This document shows, in pieces, positions 22,959 through 29,948 of a DNA stretch of 48,300 nucleotides; position 1 is the first letter of the stretch, and every line of letters begins with the position of its first letter. Source of the stretch: Streptomyces sp. ISL-12 (GTDB lineage: Bacteria; Actinomycetota; Actinomycetes; Streptomycetales; Streptomycetaceae). The notes below the pieces were generated by a model. That model did not search any database and was not told the DNA's origin. It worked only from the letters and a program-made list of their open reading frames with translations. A program made the translations under genes and the position numbers. The DNA lies in contig NZ_JAGGOO010000053.1 of assembly GCF_018614415.1 (NCBI RefSeq), forward strand, positions 1-48,300, written 5' to 3'.

Positions 22959-23741
22959 TCAGGCCCGCAGGGTCGCGCCGCCGTCGACGTACAGGTCGTG
23001 CATCGTGATGTGGCGGGCCCGGTCGGAGGCGAGGAAGACGACGGCGTCGGCGATGTCGGAGGGGTCGGCGATCCGGCCGAGCGGGATGCCCGTGCGGTAG
23101 GACGCCAGGTCCCCCTCGATGACGCGCCGCGCCGAGGCCTCTTCCTCGCCCTCGGTCCACAGCGCGCGCTGCATGTCGGTCATGGTCGAGCCGGGCGAGA
23201 CCGTGTTGCAGCGCACCCCCTGCCGGGCGACCTCCAGGCCCAGGCACTTGGTGAACATCACCGCGGCGGCCTTGGAAGCCGCGTACGCGGCGAAGTTGGC
23301 GCGGGGGATGCCGCCCGCGTTGGAGGCGACGGTGACGATGCTGCCCCGGCCGCGTCCGGTCATGCGGCGGGCGACGGCGCGCGAGACGTGGAACACGCCG
23401 GTGGTGTTGACCGCGAAGTGCGCCGCCCAGTCCTCGTCGGTGAGTTCGGTGACGGGCGCGTCGCGCAGGACGCCGGCCACGTTCACGGCGATGTCCAGCG
23501 GCCCGAGCCCGGACTCGGCCGCGTCCACCAGCGTGTCCACGGCGGCGGCGTCGGTGACGTCGAGCCGCCGGGGGGTGACCCGCTCGCCGAGCTTGCCGGC
23601 GAGCGTCTCCACGTCGCCGAGTGCGAGGTCGGTGGCGACGACCCGGGCGCCCTCCTCGACCAGCGCCTCGACCACCGCCGCGCCGATGCCCCGGCCCGCC
23701 CCCGTCACGAGGGCGAGCCGGCCGTCCAGCGCGCCGCTCAC
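22959..23741 (-). CDS. entA: 2,3-dihydro-2,3-dihydroxybenzoate dehydrogenase
   Basis: A 260-residue short-chain dehydrogenase that oxidises 2,3-dihydro-DHB to DHB with NAD. The cofactor motif is TGAGRGIG, followed by NVAGV, a serine in VTVASNAGG and the active pair in YAASKAA. The C-terminal [10 protein letters not shown] is typical of EntA/DhbA. The start is GTG at 23741, overlapping the stop of the binding-protein gene (GTGA). It is third in the operon led by the esterase gene. Confidence 0.93.
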   Translation of the reverse strand: MSGALDGRLALVTGAGRGIGAAVVEALVEEGARVVATDLALGDVETLAGKLGERVTPRRLDVTDAAAVDTLVDAAESGLGPLDIAVNVAGVLRDAPVTELTDEDWAAHFAVNTTGVFHVSRAVARRMTGRGRGSIVTVASNAGGIPRANFAAYAASKAAAVMFTKCLGLEVARQGVRCNTVSPGSTMTDMQRALWTEGEEEASARRVIEGDLASYRTGIPLGRIADPSDIADAVVFLASDRARHITMHDLYVDGGATLRA

Positions 23742-24718
23742 GAGGCCAGCGCCTTCGTCAGGTCGGCCAGGACGATCTGCGCGGCGAGCGGGCCGCCGGC
23801 GCTGTTCCAGGCGGAGCCCTGGACCACGACGACGTGACCCGCCTTCTCGGCCTTCAGCTTGGAGAAGTTGGGGACCTTCCTGGCCTCGGCGTACGCCTTC
23901 TCGCCGTCGGCCTGGTCGCCGAGGGTGCCGAAGACCAGCCAGTCGCCGTCGATGGTGGAGAGCTTCTCCAGGCTGACCGGCTCGCTGTGGCCGCTGCCCA
24001 CGCCCTGCTGGTCCTCGGGCCGCTCCAGGCCCAGGTCGGTGATGGTCGAGCCGACGTGGCCGACACCGCGGCCGACCGCCGACGGGGCACTGTTCTGCCA
24101 GCGGATCACGCTGACCACCGCGCCCGCGTTGTCACCCAGCTTCTTCTTGGTGGCGGCCAGGTCCGCATCGAAGTCGCTGATGATCTTCTCGGCCTCCGAC
24201 GCCTTGTTGAGGGCGTCGGCGGTGGCCGTGAAGGCCTTCTTCCAGTCCTCGTTGAGCTTGGCGGTGACCACCGTCGGGGCGATCGACTCCAGCTTGGAGA
24301 CCTGGGTCTTCACGGCGGTCGTCTCGTCGAGCAGGATCAGGTCGGGCTGGAGCGCGGCGACCTTCTCCATGTCGGCCTCGGCGACCGTGGCGACGACCTG
24401 GGCCTTGCCCGCCTTGTCGGCCAGGTAGGTGGAGACGCCCTTCTGCCCGCGGCCCGCGGTGGCGCCGACCGGCTCCACGCCGAGTGCCAGGGCGGCGTCC
24501 AGGGTGGGCTCGCTCAGCGTGACGACCTTCTTCGGGTCGGCGGGCACGTCGACCTCGCGGCCCGTGGCGTCGGTGACCTGACGGGTGCTCGACTCCTTGC
24601 CGCTCGCGGTGTCGCTGCCGCCGTCGTCGTCCCCGCAGCCGGTCAGGAGGACCGCTCCGGCCAGGACCGCGGCGGCGGACGTCAGAACGGTTCTGCGGGT
24701 GGAACGTGCACGGGACAT
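23738..24718 (-). CDS. Ferric-siderophore ABC transporter substrate-binding lipoprotein (FepB/FeuA-like)
   Basis: A 326-residue periplasmic-binding-type lipoprotein. The N-terminus is [10 protein letters not shown], a hydrophobic core and lipobox LLTGC (Cys28), followed by an acidic/Gly tether. The mature part is the two-lobed type III fold with [32 protein letters not shown] segments and a C-terminal [17 protein letters not shown]. It should capture ferric enterobactin or a related catecholate at the outer membrane face and hand it to the two permeases at 26207-28428. ATG at 24718. It lies 53 bp after the esterase gene and is coupled to entA. Confidence 0.93.
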   Translation of the reverse strand: MSRARSTRRTVLTSAAAVLAGAVLLTGCGDDDGGSDTASGKESSTRQVTDATGREVDVPADPKKVVTLSEPTLDAALALGVEPVGATAGRGQKGVSTYLADKAGKAQVVATVAEADMEKVAALQPDLILLDETTAVKTQVSKLESIAPTVVTAKLNEDWKKAFTATADALNKASEAEKIISDFDADLAATKKKLGDNAGAVVSVIRWQNSAPSAVGRGVGHVGSTITDLGLERPEDQQGVGSGHSEPVSLEKLSTIDGDWLVFGTLGDQADGEKAYAEARKVPNFSKLKAEKAGHVVVVQGSAWNSAGGPLAAQIVLADLTKALAS

Positions 24719-24771
24719 GGAAGAAGGACTCCTCGGTCGTGGGTGAGTTGGCGGAAAAGAGGTCTTGGGGG

Positions 24772-26091
24772 TCAGCGGGCGCCCAGCAGCCGGACCAGGC
24801 CGTCGGCCAGCGCGCCGTGCCAGCAGGCGTAGTCGTGGCCGCCGTTGTACGTGCTGAGGGTGACCGGACAGCCGGCGGCGCTCAGGGCGTCGTACAGGGC
24901 GCGGCTGTGGTCGACCATGGGGCCCTCGTGCAGTCCGACGTCCAGATGGACCGTCACGGGGCGCGGCGGCGCGGACCGGTACCGGGCGACGAGCCAGGGG
25001 TCGCCGGACACGAGGGGTTTGGGACCGGCCGGCGACGGCAGTCCGGGCCGCCACCACAGGGAGGCGGACTGGGCGAGGACGTTGCCGAACCGGTCGGGCC
25101 GCAGGAACCCGGCGTACAGGGCGGTCATGCCGCCCAGGCTCTGCCCGGCGACCACGGTCCGCCGCGGGTCCGTGGTGAGCGGCCAGCGGCCGGCCGCCCA
25201 GGGCAGCAACTCGTCGGCCAGGAAGGCGACGAACGGCTCCCGGGCACCGAGGTCGCGCCAGCGGGTCCGGCGGTCCACGGCGTCCGGCGCGACCACGACC
25301 AGCGGCGGCAGCGCCCCGTCGGCGATCATCGCGTCGAGGGTGTCGCCGAAGCCCAGCCGGCCGAACCACATGTCGCCGTCGCACACCACGGCCACCGGCA
25401 GCGGCGTCCCGGCGTGGCGGTCGAGCCCCGGCGGCAGGTACACCCAGGTGTCCCGGTCGTCGACCGGCTCCGCGGCCGTCACCCGGTGGCGTTCGACCCG
25501 GCCGGCTGGGACCGTGCCCCGGCGTCCGGTCCACGGCTGGGCCGGGGCGTCGGGCAGGGCGAAGACCGAGCCGTCGGCCGGCTGCCAACGGGTGGCGATC
25601 CGGCGGGCGTTGAGCGGGTCGGCGGCGGCGTGGGCGGACAGCGACCGCAGCCGCTGCTGGAGGCCGGCCGGGTCGGCCGGGGGCTCCCGCAGCGAGATGT
25701 CGGCGGCCAGCCGGTAGGAGCCGCGGTGGTCGGCGCGCAGCCGCAGGCCCAGGTGCCACACGTCCGTCCCCGGCACCCGCTCCAGGAGCGAACCGGCGAG
25801 GTGGTCGCGGTCGGTGAGGCGGTTGCCGTGGAACAGCACCTGCCGGGTGGCGCGGTGACCGCGCCACAGGAAGGTGACCGCGCGGTGGCCGGGCCGGCCG
25901 TCCAGCTCCTCGACCAGCGGAGTGCCGAAACGTTCCGCCTCTGCCCAGAACTCGGCGGCCAGCGCGGCGCGTCGCGCGGCGTCGGCACCTTCCGCCTCCG
26001 CCAGGAGGCGTGCCACGCGCGGACCGGTGACGCGGACCGGACGGATGTCCGGGGAGGCATCACTCGGGGCGGAACTGGGCAGGCTGGTCAT
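24772..26091 (-). CDS. Enterochelin esterase-like (Fes-type) hydrolase, copy 2
   Basis: A 439-residue paralogue of the gene at 13118. The N-terminal Fes domain has VTFLWRGHRATRQVLF and ERVPGTDVWHLGLRL. The hydrolase domain has the nucleophile in AGQSLGGMTALYAG, an acidic region DVGLHEGPM and the histidine in YNGGHDYACW. It is cytoplasmic and expected to hydrolyse ferric enterobactin or its linear forms. ATG at 26091 is chosen because GGAG lies 8 bp upstream; an in-frame ATG at 26160 would fall nearly in the promoter. It is first in the biosynthetic operon and begins about 80 bp from iron box B. Confidence 0.93.
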   Translation of the reverse strand: MTSLPSSAPSDASPDIRPVRVTGPRVARLLAEAEGADAARRAALAAEFWAEAERFGTPLVEELDGRPGHRAVTFLWRGHRATRQVLFHGNRLTDRDHLAGSLLERVPGTDVWHLGLRLRADHRGSYRLAADISLREPPADPAGLQQRLRSLSAHAAADPLNARRIATRWQPADGSVFALPDAPAQPWTGRRGTVPAGRVERHRVTAAEPVDDRDTWVYLPPGLDRHAGTPLPVAVVCDGDMWFGRLGFGDTLDAMIADGALPPLVVVAPDAVDRRTRWRDLGAREPFVAFLADELLPWAAGRWPLTTDPRRTVVAGQSLGGMTALYAGFLRPDRFGNVLAQSASLWWRPGLPSPAGPKPLVSGDPWLVARYRSAPPRPVTVHLDVGLHEGPMVDHSRALYDALSAAGCPVTLSTYNGGHDYACWHGALADGLVRLLGAR

Positions 26092-26169
26092 CGGTGTTCT
26101 CCGTGGACCGCGGTCAGGGGTATACAGGGGACGGTCGGTTTCCGTCGACGTGATCGTCAACAGCCCCGG

Positions 26170-26188
26170 TAAGGGTAGCCTAAGCTAA
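26170..26188. promoter_or_regulatory. Iron box B (DmdR/IdeR-type operator), divergent promoter of the siderophore operon and permeases
   Basis: TAAGGGTAGCCTAAGCTAA matches the pattern TWAGGTWAGSCTWACCTWA at 17 of 19 positions. It lies between the esterase gene (start 26091, minus), which leads the biosynthetic operon, and the permease gene (start about 26207, plus). No other iron box was seen between 14340 and 26091, so this site probably controls the whole leftward operon. Confidence 0.82.
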
Positions 26189-26206
26189 CCACATGTTCAT
26201 TGGAAT

Positions 26207-27328
26207 GTGTGCACTGCACCGGCCGAAAACGGTGCCCGACTCCCGGTGCCGCCGCGCCCGTACGGCGGCCGCCCCGTGAGCGCCGCGACGGCCCCCGCCC
26301 CGCCGGACACGGCGCCCGGCGCCCGCACCCCGCGCGGCCGGGCCGCGGTGCGCCCGGCCGGTCTGCTGCTCGGCCTGGTGCTGCTGGTCGCGGCGGCCGC
26401 CCTGTCGCTGGCCGTCGGCGCCAAGGGGATACCCCTGGACCAGGTCTGGTCCGGTCTGTTCAGCCCCTCGGGCACCGAGAACGACGCGATCGTGCGGGAC
26501 TTGAGACTGCCCCGCACCCTCATCGGCGTCGCGGTCGGCGCGGCCCTCGGCCTCGGCGGCGCGGTCATGCAGACCCTGACCCGCAACCCGCTCGCCGACC
26601 CCGGCCTGCTCGGCGTCAACGCGGGCGCGTCCGCCGCCGTGGTCACCGCGATCGGCGTCCTGGGCATCACCTCGTTCACCGGGTACCTGTGGTTCGCCCT
26701 GGCCGGCGCGGCCGTCGCCGCCACCGCCGTCAACGCCCTCGGCGGCGGCCGCTGGGCCACCCCGGTCCGCCTCGCGCTCGCCGGAACCGCCGTCAACGCG
26801 GCCCTGTTCGGCTACGTCAACGGCCTCTCGCTGTGGCATCTGAGCACCCTGGACGAGATGCGGTACTGGTCGGTCGGCACGCTCGCCAAGCGCGACGTGT
26901 CCCTGCTGCTCACCGTGGCGCCGCTGCTCGCGGCCGGCGCGCTGCTCGCCTTCGCGCTGGCCCGGCCGCTCGGCGCGATCGCGCTCGGCGAGGACCACGC
27001 GCTGGCCCTCGGCACCCGGGTGCGCCGCGTGCGGGTGCTCTCCGTCGTCGCCATCACCCTGCTGTGCGGCGGCGCGACCGCCGTGTGCGGGCCGATCGGC
27101 TTCATCGGCCTGATGATCCCGCACGCCGCCCGCGCCTTCTGCGGACCCGACCCGCGCTGGCTCATGCCGTACTGCGCGGTGTTCGCGCCGGTGCTGCTGC
27201 TCGTCTCCGACGTCGTCGGCCGGATCGTGGTGCCGCCGTCGGAGATCGAGGTCGGCACCGTCACCGCGTTCCTCGGCGGGCTCCTCTTCATCCATCTGGT
27301 ACGGCAGCGGAAGGTGGCCCAGCTGTGA
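26207..27328 (+). CDS. FecCD-family iron-siderophore ABC permease (FepD-like)
   Basis: A membrane permease of the FecCD/BtuC family with about ten helices. Signatures: LRLPRTLIGVAVGAALGLGG, TRNPLADPGLLGVNAGA and CGPIGFIGLMIPHAAR, the last forming the coupling region to the ATPase. It should import the catecholate siderophore together with its neighbour. Start uncertain: GTG at 26207 would suit a leaderless transcript just past the iron box, while GTG at 26276 (VSAATAPAPP) leaves a more usual 30-residue N-terminus; neither has a clear ribosome binding site. The stop overlaps the next start (GTGA). Confidence 0.93.
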   Translation: MCTAPAENGARLPVPPRPYGGRPVSAATAPAPPDTAPGARTPRGRAAVRPAGLLLGLVLLVAAAALSLAVGAKGIPLDQVWSGLFSPSGTENDAIVRDLRLPRTLIGVAVGAALGLGGAVMQTLTRNPLADPGLLGVNAGASAAVVTAIGVLGITSFTGYLWFALAGAAVAATAVNALGGGRWATPVRLALAGTAVNAALFGYVNGLSLWHLSTLDEMRYWSVGTLAKRDVSLLLTVAPLLAAGALLAFALARPLGAIALGEDHALALGTRVRRVRVLSVVAITLLCGGATAVCGPIGFIGLMIPHAARAFCGPDPRWLMPYCAVFAPVLLLVSDVVGRIVVPPSEIEVGTVTAFLGGLLFIHLVRQRKVAQL

Positions 27329-28428
27329 GCGTCGTGCGGGCCGGGCAGCGGCACGAGAAGAAGCGGGACGGCGAGGCGACGGTGTCCCGGGCCCACCCGC
27401 GGCGCGGACTGCTGCGCGCGGGGCGCTGGTCGGTGCGGTACGACCCCCGGGCGGTACTGGTCTGCGCGGTGCTGGCCGCGCTGGCGGCGCTCGCGATGGT
27501 GCTCGCCATCGGCACCGGGACCTACGCGCTGTCCCCGGCCGAGGTGGTGCGCACCCTCTTCGGCGACGGCCCGCCGGGCGCCGAGTTCGTGGTGCTCGAC
27601 CTCAGACTGCCGCGCGCGCTGGTGGCCGCGCTGGTCGGGTTCGGGATGGGCATGGCGGGCGCGGTGTTCCAGTCGCTCACCCGCAACCCGCTCGGCAGCC
27701 CCGACGTCATCGGGTTCGGCAACGGGGCCTCGGCCGGCGCGCTCGTCGCCATCATCATCCTGGACGCGGGCACGGCGCAGACCGCCGTCGGCGCGGTGTG
27801 CGGCGGCCTCGCCACCGCCGCCGCCGTCTATCTGCTGGCCTGGAAGCGCGGGGTGCACGGCTACCGGCTGGTCCTCGTCGGCATCGGCGCCTCCGCGGTG
27901 CTGGGCGCGGTGACCAGCTTCCTGTACCTGCGCGCCGACATCGGCAAGGCGGCCCAGGCGGCGAGCTGGACGATCGGCTCGCTCAACGCCCGGGACTGGA
28001 GCGACGTATGGATCGCGGCGCTCGGCGTCGTGGCCCTCGGCCCGGTCGTCCTGGTGTACGCACGGCGCCTGACCATGCTGGAGATGGGCGACGACACCGC
28101 CGCCGCGCTCGGGGTGCCGCCGGAGCGCAGCCGCCTGGTGCTGCTGAGCGCCGGCACGGGGCTGACGGCGCTGGCGGTCGCGGCGGCCGGGCCGATCCCG
28201 TTCGTGGCCATGGCCGCGCCGCAGCTGGCACGCCGGGTGACGCGCGCCGCGGGCCCCAACGTCCTGCCCGCCGCCTGGATGGGCGCCCTCCTGCTCACCG
28301 CGGCCGACCTCACCACCCAGCGGGCGACCGGCTCGGCCCTGCTGCCGGTCGGCGTCCTGACCGGAGTGGCCGGCGGCGCGTACCTGGCGTGGCTGCTGCG
28401 GGGGGAGCGGCGCGGGGCCCGCCTCTGA
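27325..28428 (+). CDS. FecCD-family iron-siderophore ABC permease (FepG-like)
   Basis: A 367-residue partner permease with the same family motifs: LRLPRALVAALVGFGMGMAG, TRNPLGSPDVIGFGNGASAG and AGPIPFVAMAAPQLARR. The N-terminal 40 residues are basic and cytosolic. GTG at 27325 overlaps the upstream stop. The two permeases and the lipoprotein make an ABC importer, but no ATPase gene follows; the next gene is a convergent transporter remnant. The ATPase must be supplied from elsewhere in the genome. Confidence 0.93.
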   Translation: MSVVRAGQRHEKKRDGEATVSRAHPRRGLLRAGRWSVRYDPRAVLVCAVLAALAALAMVLAIGTGTYALSPAEVVRTLFGDGPPGAEFVVLDLRLPRALVAALVGFGMGMAGAVFQSLTRNPLGSPDVIGFGNGASAGALVAIIILDAGTAQTAVGAVCGGLATAAAVYLLAWKRGVHGYRLVLVGIGASAVLGAVTSFLYLRADIGKAAQAASWTIGSLNARDWSDVWIAALGVVALGPVVLVYARRLTMLEMGDDTAAALGVPPERSRLVLLSAGTGLTALAVAAAGPIPFVAMAAPQLARRVTRAAGPNVLPAAWMGALLLTAADLTTQRATGSALLPVGVLTGVAGGAYLAWLLRGERRGARL

Positions 28429-28451
28429 GCGGGGCTGGGGTGCGAGGGTCT

Positions 28452-28500
28452 GTGCGGGGTGCGCCCCCCGACGGCACGGGAAACCTCACGCACCCCGCAC
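28452..28500. terminator. Inverted repeat between the permease gene and the MFS remnant
   Basis: GTGCGGGGTGCG (28452-28463) pairs perfectly with CGCACCCCGCAC (28489-28500), with a 25-base loop; an outer GCGAGG/CCTCGC pair extends it past a bulge. It is placed where two convergent genes end and could terminate in both directions. Confidence 0.6.
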
Positions 28501-28836
28501 CTCGCCTTTTCTCCGTACCGCGGTCGGCTCCCGCAGCCCGCGGAGCAGGAGCCGTCCCACCGCCGGGAGGGCGATCAGCGGCAGCAGCGCCGTCCGCAAG
28601 GACGCCTCGTCCGCCAGGGCGCCCAGGGCCGGCGCGGCGAGGCCGCCGGCGCTCACCGCCAGGCCCAGGGTCACCCCGCTGGCGGTGCCCGTCCGCCGGG
28701 GCGGGAAGTCCTCGCCGAGCGTGATGTGCAGGGAGAACGGCACGTACAGCCCCGCCGAGGTCAACGCCACGAACAGGTACACCGCCCAGCCCGGTACGAG
28801 GACCACCCCGGTGACCGCGACGACGGTCAGGCTCGC
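28486..28836 (-). pseudogene. C-terminal fragment of an MFS transporter
   Basis: The frame encodes roughly the last 115 residues of a 12-helix MFS permease, with VYLFVALTSAGLYVPFSLH, RRTGTASGVTLGLAVSAGGL and ALGALADEASLRTALLPLIA. This resembles the end of fosmidomycin-resistance-type transporters. The N-terminal two thirds are absent: upstream the frame runs into a 41-bp tandem duplication and then unrelated sequence before the DoxX gene. No start codon with ribosome binding site is present, so it is a remnant. Position next to the siderophore genes suggests it once could have been an exporter, but this is speculation. Confidence 0.75.
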
Positions 28837-28911
28837 TGTCTGTGACTGGCGTCGTCGGCACTCCGTTCGGGGCTCGCTGTTTGTGACTGGCGTCGTCGGC
28901 ACTCCGCCCGC
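28830..28911. repeat. Two tandem 41-bp repeats at the broken end of the MFS remnant
   Basis: Copies 28830-28870 and 28871-28911 share nearly all positions; both contain TGTGACTGGCGTCGTCGGCA. They sit exactly where homology to the transporter ends, so they may mark a deletion or rearrangement junction. Confidence 0.88.
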
Positions 28912-29010
28912 CGCCCGCCACCGGCACCGCCGACACCCCGCCCGACCCGCCGCCCCCACCGTGCTTACCGTCGAGTAATATCGCGCGCCAGGCCCCCCGG
29001 AGGAGGAACC

Positions 29011-29391
29011 GTGTCCCGGTCCGAACGCTCGCCCCTGCTGCTCGCCGGCCTGCTGGCCGCCGCGGGCGCCGCCCACTTCGCCGACCCCCGCCGCTTCGAC
29101 GAGATCGTCCCGCGCGGCCTGCCGGGCACGCCCCGGGCCTGGACGTACGTCAGCGGTGCCGTCGAACTGGCGCTGGCCGCCGGGATCGCCCTGCCGCGCA
29201 CCCGGCCCGCCGCCGCCCGGGCCGCCGCGGCCTTCTTCGTCGGCGTCTTCCCCGCCAACGTCAAGATGGCCGTCGACTGGCGGCACCGCCCCACGCCCCA
29301 GAAGGCCACCGCGTACGGACGGCTGCCCCTGCAACTGCCGCTGGTGCTGTGGGCCCGCGGTGTCGCCCGGAACGCGCGGGACGCGGCATGA
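29011..29391 (+). CDS. DoxX-like small membrane protein
   Basis: A 126-residue membrane protein with four hydrophobic segments, similar to DoxX/SURF4-type proteins. Visible features are a first helix LLLAGLLAAAGAAHFADP, the FDEIVPRGLPG motif, ELALAAGIALP and VFPANVKMAVDWR. GTG at 29011 follows AGGAGGA, a near-perfect ribosome binding site. It overlaps the peroxiredoxin gene (ATGA), suggesting a joint role in redox stress at the membrane; family members have been linked to thiol/oxidant homeostasis. The precise role is unknown. Confidence 0.85.
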   Translation: MSRSERSPLLLAGLLAAAGAAHFADPRRFDEIVPRGLPGTPRAWTYVSGAVELALAAGIALPRTRPAAARAAAAFFVGVFPANVKMAVDWRHRPTPQKATAYGRLPLQLPLVLWARGVARNARDAA

Positions 29392-29855
29392 GCGGGCGCC
29401 CGGGGCCCGGCGACACCGCCCCCGACTTCACGCTGCCGGACGAGACCGGCACCGAGCGCAGCCTGACCGGTCTGCTCGCCGACGGCCCGGTGGTGCTCTT
29501 CTTCTACCCGGCCGCGCTCACCCCCGGCTGCACCGCCGAGGCCTGCCACTTCCGCGACCTCGCCGCCGAGTTCGCCGCCGTGGGCGCCCGGCCCGTCGGC
29601 ATCAGCGGCGACCCCGTGGACCGCCAGCGGGAGTTCGCCGGCCGGCACGCGCTCGGCATGCCCCTGCTGTCCGACGCCGACGGCACGGTCCGCGAGCGGT
29701 TCGGCGTACGGCGGGGCTTCACCCTCGCCCCGACCAGGCGGGTCACCTTCGTCATCGCCGAGGACCGTACGGTGCTGGACGTCGTCCGCAGCGAACTGCG
29801 CATGGCCGCGCACGCCGACCGGGCCCTGGCGGCCCTGCGCGCTCACCGCTCCTGA
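29388..29855 (+). CDS. PrxQ/BCP-type peroxiredoxin
   Basis: A 155-residue thioredoxin-fold peroxidase that reduces hydroperoxides. The peroxidatic cysteine lies in ALTPGCTAEACHF, with a second cysteine five residues on, as in alpha-type PrxQ enzymes. The fold is supported by TAPDFTLPDETG, VVLFFYPA and RVTFVIAED. It is cytoplasmic. ATG at 29388 overlaps the DoxX stop, so the two are coupled. Confidence 0.92.
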   Translation: MSGRPGPGDTAPDFTLPDETGTERSLTGLLADGPVVLFFYPAALTPGCTAEACHFRDLAAEFAAVGARPVGISGDPVDRQREFAGRHALGMPLLSDADGTVRERFGVRRGFTLAPTRRVTFVIAEDRTVLDVVRSELRMAAHADRALAALRAHRS

Positions 29856-29948
29856 GGAACCGGCCGGCGGCGCCCGTGACCGCCCCGGACGGCGCTCTCG
29901 GATCCGCAGCGGTTGATAGCGGGACGTAAAGGGTTAATCCTGGACGGC

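Noticed and set aside
28830..28911. CRISPR-like repeat
   Set aside because: Only two directly adjacent 41-bp copies with no spacers and no cas genes; a simple tandem duplication.
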